Shown here one piece after another: positions 61,881 through 64,000 of a stretch of 64,000 nt of DNA. The position numbers were made by a program, and so were the translations under genes. Source of the DNA: Hoylesella saccharolytica JCM 17484 (GTDB lineage: Bacteria > Bacteroidota > Bacteroidia > Bacteroidales > Bacteroidaceae); the NCBI RefSeq assembly GCF_000614205.1, contig NZ_BAKN01000002.1:186001-250000 (forward strand), in the 5' to 3' direction. The notes under the pieces were generated by a model that did no database searches, was not told the origin of the DNA, and saw only the letters and a list, made by a program, of their open reading frames with translations. The stretch's first letter is position 1. Each line of letters starts with the position of its first letter.

Positions 61881-62617
61881 AAAGTCTTTCGGTGCATAAA
61901 AGCCGATAACAAACAAGTGGGTAAAAGCGAAAGAAAAGCGATGGAAAGGCGCATTTTTGGCGGAAACACCACCTGTGCTTTGCGCTGCGCTATGGCCTTT
62001 GTCATTGTTTCAACAGCCCGATTTAAGGGCATGCAGAACGGACATTTGGAAAGGTTGTTACGGTATATCTCTCTCAATCGTGGCGTGTCTATGTAGCCCG
62101 GAACAAGTGTTGTAACCGTTATTTGATAGTCGGCCAAGCTTCGGCGATAAGCATCGGCTATCTGTATCAACGCTCTTTTGCACTTGGCATATACGCTTGC
62201 GCACGGATAATGCAGCAATCCTGCCACCGAAGCAATCACTACCAAATGTCCGCCAGATGCTTTCATCGTTTCTCGTGCCACTTCCATCGCATTCAATGCA
62301 CCCGCGATATTAACCTTCAACATTTGTGAAGTCTGCTCAAAATCCACTTCTTCAGTAACGCCGTTACGGTAATATCCGGCAGCAACAATCATCATGTCCA
62401 ACCCCTTATCGGCGCAAAACACTTCTACGGCTGCGGTTAATGCGTCCTTATCACACACATCCAGCTGGTAGGCAAGCAACAGTTTGTTAACCTCATCACT
62501 CCTGTCTATTCGTGCCGTATCTCGTCCGCACACCCCTACCCGATGACCTTCGGCAGCATAAAACCGCGCCAAGGCCAAGCCGATTCCCGATGTTCCGCCC
62601 GTAATAAAGATGTTCAT
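61862..62617 (-). CDS. Short-chain dehydrogenase/reductase
   Basis: 251 residues. FITGGTSGIGLALARFYA is the TGxxxGxG cofactor motif and VIASVAGLLHYPCASVYAKCKRAL carries the catalytic Ser and YxxxK. Classical SDR length, with a slightly hydrophobic C-terminus (SIAFLSLLPTCLLSAF) that may touch the membrane. It overlaps both neighbours (4 nt with patatin, about 19 nt with the PAP2 gene) and so belongs to the lipid operon. It is not part of the E. coli ynb set. Confidence 0.88.
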   Translation of the reverse strand: MNIFITGGTSGIGLALARFYAAEGHRVGVCGRDTARIDRSDEVNKLLLAYQLDVCDKDALTAAVEVFCADKGLDMMIVAAGYYRNGVTEEVDFEQTSQMLKVNIAGALNAMEVARETMKASGGHLVVIASVAGLLHYPCASVYAKCKRALIQIADAYRRSLADYQITVTTLVPGYIDTPRLREIYRNNLSKCPFCMPLNRAVETMTKAIAQRKAQVVFPPKMRLSIAFLSLLPTCLLSAFMHRKTLWSIPK

Positions 62618-63654
62618 ACCTGTTTGTTTTTAAAATGTTGGGCAACCCTATCGTATCCGTATTGCCATTGAAAGTCCATATCTTCTACAAACTGCGCATA
62701 GGTTTTGGGCAGTTTCAGTTCTACTTGGAGTTTCAGAAGATTGATGTTTTTCTCGATGTAATGGCCCGAAAGTACTTGGTTCATGTCGGCCGTGTCTACC
62801 CAGTAGTTCACCGAATGCGTCATCACTTCTTGTAATCGGCGGTTTCCACTATATCCAAATACGGCTCTAATAAGTGCCTCGTCGATGGTGCCAAAACCCT
62901 TTTTCTTCTCAAAGAAAATTGTTTCGCCAAGTTGTTCGGCCAGTTCTATGGGCATCAAATCAACAATTCCGCCCGCAAAATAGGCGCCGTTGTAATGTAC
63001 GGGCTGAACGTAGAACATGTCCGAAACAGATATTCGGGTGGCAATGGGTAAGGGAACATCTTGAAACAGCTCAACTTGCGAGTCGATGGCACTACCCTCA
63101 TAGCTTTTAAAATTGCAGTTAACAGCCTGCAAATTGATGTTTCTAGCTGTCTCGGCATCGGTAAAAAGCACCTTCCTATAAAGTTTTCTTCCGTTTCTTT
63201 CTTTACCGATGTCGGCCCTGTCAAACAACAAACGGGCACCTACTACGATGGTGGGAAGGGTTGGCCGAACAGCCAACGAGGGCAAAAGCGGGCGTATGTC
63301 GGTGGGCATGTCTACGATAAACTTATCGAAAATATTTTCGACATAAGGTGCATAGCATGTGTTTCGCACCTTGCGCTGACAATAGAGACCTATCTTATAC
63401 AGCATCTTAAACCGTGTCATTCGGGTGTTTTGCACAAAGCGATACAGTTCTTCCGACTGTATGAAGGCCTTTCGCTGCTCGTCGGTAGCAAACGAATTGA
63501 TGATGTTGGCAGCTATACTGCCACCGCAAGAGGCAATCAGCAGGTCGGGTTTTACGCCATAATGCTGCATCGCCGCATACATGCCGAGATACAAAGCATA
63601 ACGTGTACCACCGCCAGAAAAAACCGCAACCGTTGGATAAGGTTTCTTTTTCAT
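62614..63654 (-). CDS. Patatin-like protein with altered catalytic dyad
   Basis: 346 residues. The oxyanion loop SGGGTRYALYLG (about residues 14-25) and the nucleophile region IASCGGSIAAN (Ser at about 42) mark a patatin-like phospholipase, but the first glycine of GxSxG is isoleucine. The dyad region reads YFAGGIVDLMPIEL, where the family normally has D-G-G: the Asp is alanine. It may be a pseudoenzyme or use another acid. It starts 27 nt after the upstream gene end and overlaps the SDR start by 4 nt. Confidence 0.8.
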   Translation of the reverse strand: MKKKPYPTVAVFSGGGTRYALYLGMYAAMQHYGVKPDLLIASCGGSIAANIINSFATDEQRKAFIQSEELYRFVQNTRMTRFKMLYKIGLYCQRKVRNTCYAPYVENIFDKFIVDMPTDIRPLLPSLAVRPTLPTIVVGARLLFDRADIGKERNGRKLYRKVLFTDAETARNINLQAVNCNFKSYEGSAIDSQVELFQDVPLPIATRISVSDMFYVQPVHYNGAYFAGGIVDLMPIELAEQLGETIFFEKKKGFGTIDEALIRAVFGYSGNRRLQEVMTHSVNYWVDTADMNQVLSGHYIEKNINLLKLQVELKLPKTYAQFVEDMDFQWQYGYDRVAQHFKNKQV

Positions 63655-63681
63655 ACTCCACTGCTTATCAATGGCATCGGT

Positions 63682-64000
63682 TTACGCAGGTGTTTGCGAA
63701 CTTCCGCTTGCACCTAACGTCTTCTTTATCCTAATCCACGTGCTGACTAAAAGCAACAAATCGATAGCCCCAAAGATGTAAAGGGAACATCCTGAAAGGT
63801 TTATGCCAAACAAACAGACCACTCCGTAGAGGCCGAGAACGAAAGCACGGTCGCTCTTTCCCATCGGACCATCATACCGCCGTTCTGCCGACAGCACCTT
63901 TCCCATCACTCCTGCGTATTCATTAATAATGCTGAGGGCAATGAAAGCCACAATAAAATAAAGGCTTTCGGGATGATACTTCAGCAGCGGAAAATAAATA
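63682..64000 (-). CDS. CDP-alcohol phosphatidyltransferase-like protein, 5' part outside window
   Basis: The frame is open to the window edge and reads YFPLLKYHPESLYFIVAFIALSIINEYAGVMGKVLSAERRYDGPMGKSDRAFVLG-type sequence, then two membrane helices and a polar tail. The R-R-Y-D-G-P-M-G-K-S-D-R stretch fits the C-terminal part of the Bacteroidetes CDP-alcohol phosphatidyltransferase family that accompanies PAP2/DSP and YnbC-like genes. The catalytic DGx2ARx8Gx3D motif would lie in the missing part, so the assignment rests on this fragment and on the operon (compare E. coli ynbA). Confidence 0.6.
   Translation of the reverse strand, partial: IYFPLLKYHPESLYFIVAFIALSIINEYAGVMGKVLSAERRYDGPMGKSDRAFVLGLYGVVCLFGINLSGCSLYIFGAIDLLLLVSTWIRIKKTLGASGSSQTPA

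Overview
This 64 kb window comes from a member of the Bacteroidales, most likely Prevotella or a close relative. The evidence is the gene content (RteC-like protein and HU/HUNT protein followed by tiny smalltalk-type peptides, fimbrillin-like lipoprotein, CarboxypepD_reg-type TonB-dependent receptor, NTP_transf_5 protein) and repeated Bacteroidetes-type promoters (TTG, about 19-21 nt, TAnnTTTG). I see no rRNA, tRNA or CRISPR array. Species cannot be named from sequence reading alone.

Layout. 1-6.3 kb: a partial GNAT acetyltransferase, a small membrane protein, a THUMP-like methyltransferase with an M15 peptidase, an RteC-like protein, an HU-family protein and two overlapping tiny peptides. 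6.4-40.4 kb: a large surface-polysaccharide locus, entirely on the + strand. It starts at a clear promoter with a roughly 310-nt leader. It holds glf, two LicD transferases, a Wzx-type flippase, an EpsG-type Wzy polymerase, nine glycosyltransferases, several O-acyltransferases, and a six-gene cassette built around phosphoenolpyruvate mutase and phosphonopyruvate decarboxylase. The locus ends with an ATP-grasp ligase, a phosphoglycosyl transferase, a DegT aminotransferase and a PglF/CapD dehydratase. 40.4-44.5 kb: a scarred accessory region with a beta-propeller protein, a DUF192 lipoprotein, an IS982 remnant and an acyltransferase whose 3' end is duplicated. 44.8-54.5 kb: a fimbrillin-like lipoprotein with a small acidic partner, coaD-ybeY-M48 peptidase, two unknown genes, ruvB and a heavy-metal P-type ATPase. 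55.2-64 kb: a TonB-dependent receptor, an AlkZ-like winged-helix protein and a minus-strand lipid operon resembling E. coli ynbA/C/D with an added SDR and a patatin-like protein.

How it fits together. The last three intact sugar genes of the locus are the enzymes that make and load a 4-amino-4,6-dideoxy sugar on undecaprenyl phosphate. The glycosyltransferases would extend the unit, Wzx flip it and the EpsG protein polymerise it. The phosphonate cassette and the LicD proteins would add a phosphonate or phosphodiester substituent, and the acyltransferases O-acylate the chain.

Most notable points. (1) Five frameshifts lie in four glycan-modifying genes. All five are -1, and three are in 6-nt homopolymers, while 8-nt homopolymers in the same locus remain in frame. 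This could be decay, phase variation or base-calling error. (2) The phosphonate cassette has no recognisable AEP transaminase, carries an unassigned dehydrogenase, and its PEP mutase has altered nucleotidyltransferase motifs. (3) Intergenic arrays with a strict 22-nt period occur at four places. (4) The ATP-grasp/phosphoglycosyl transferase pair resembles a split Neisseria PglB2.
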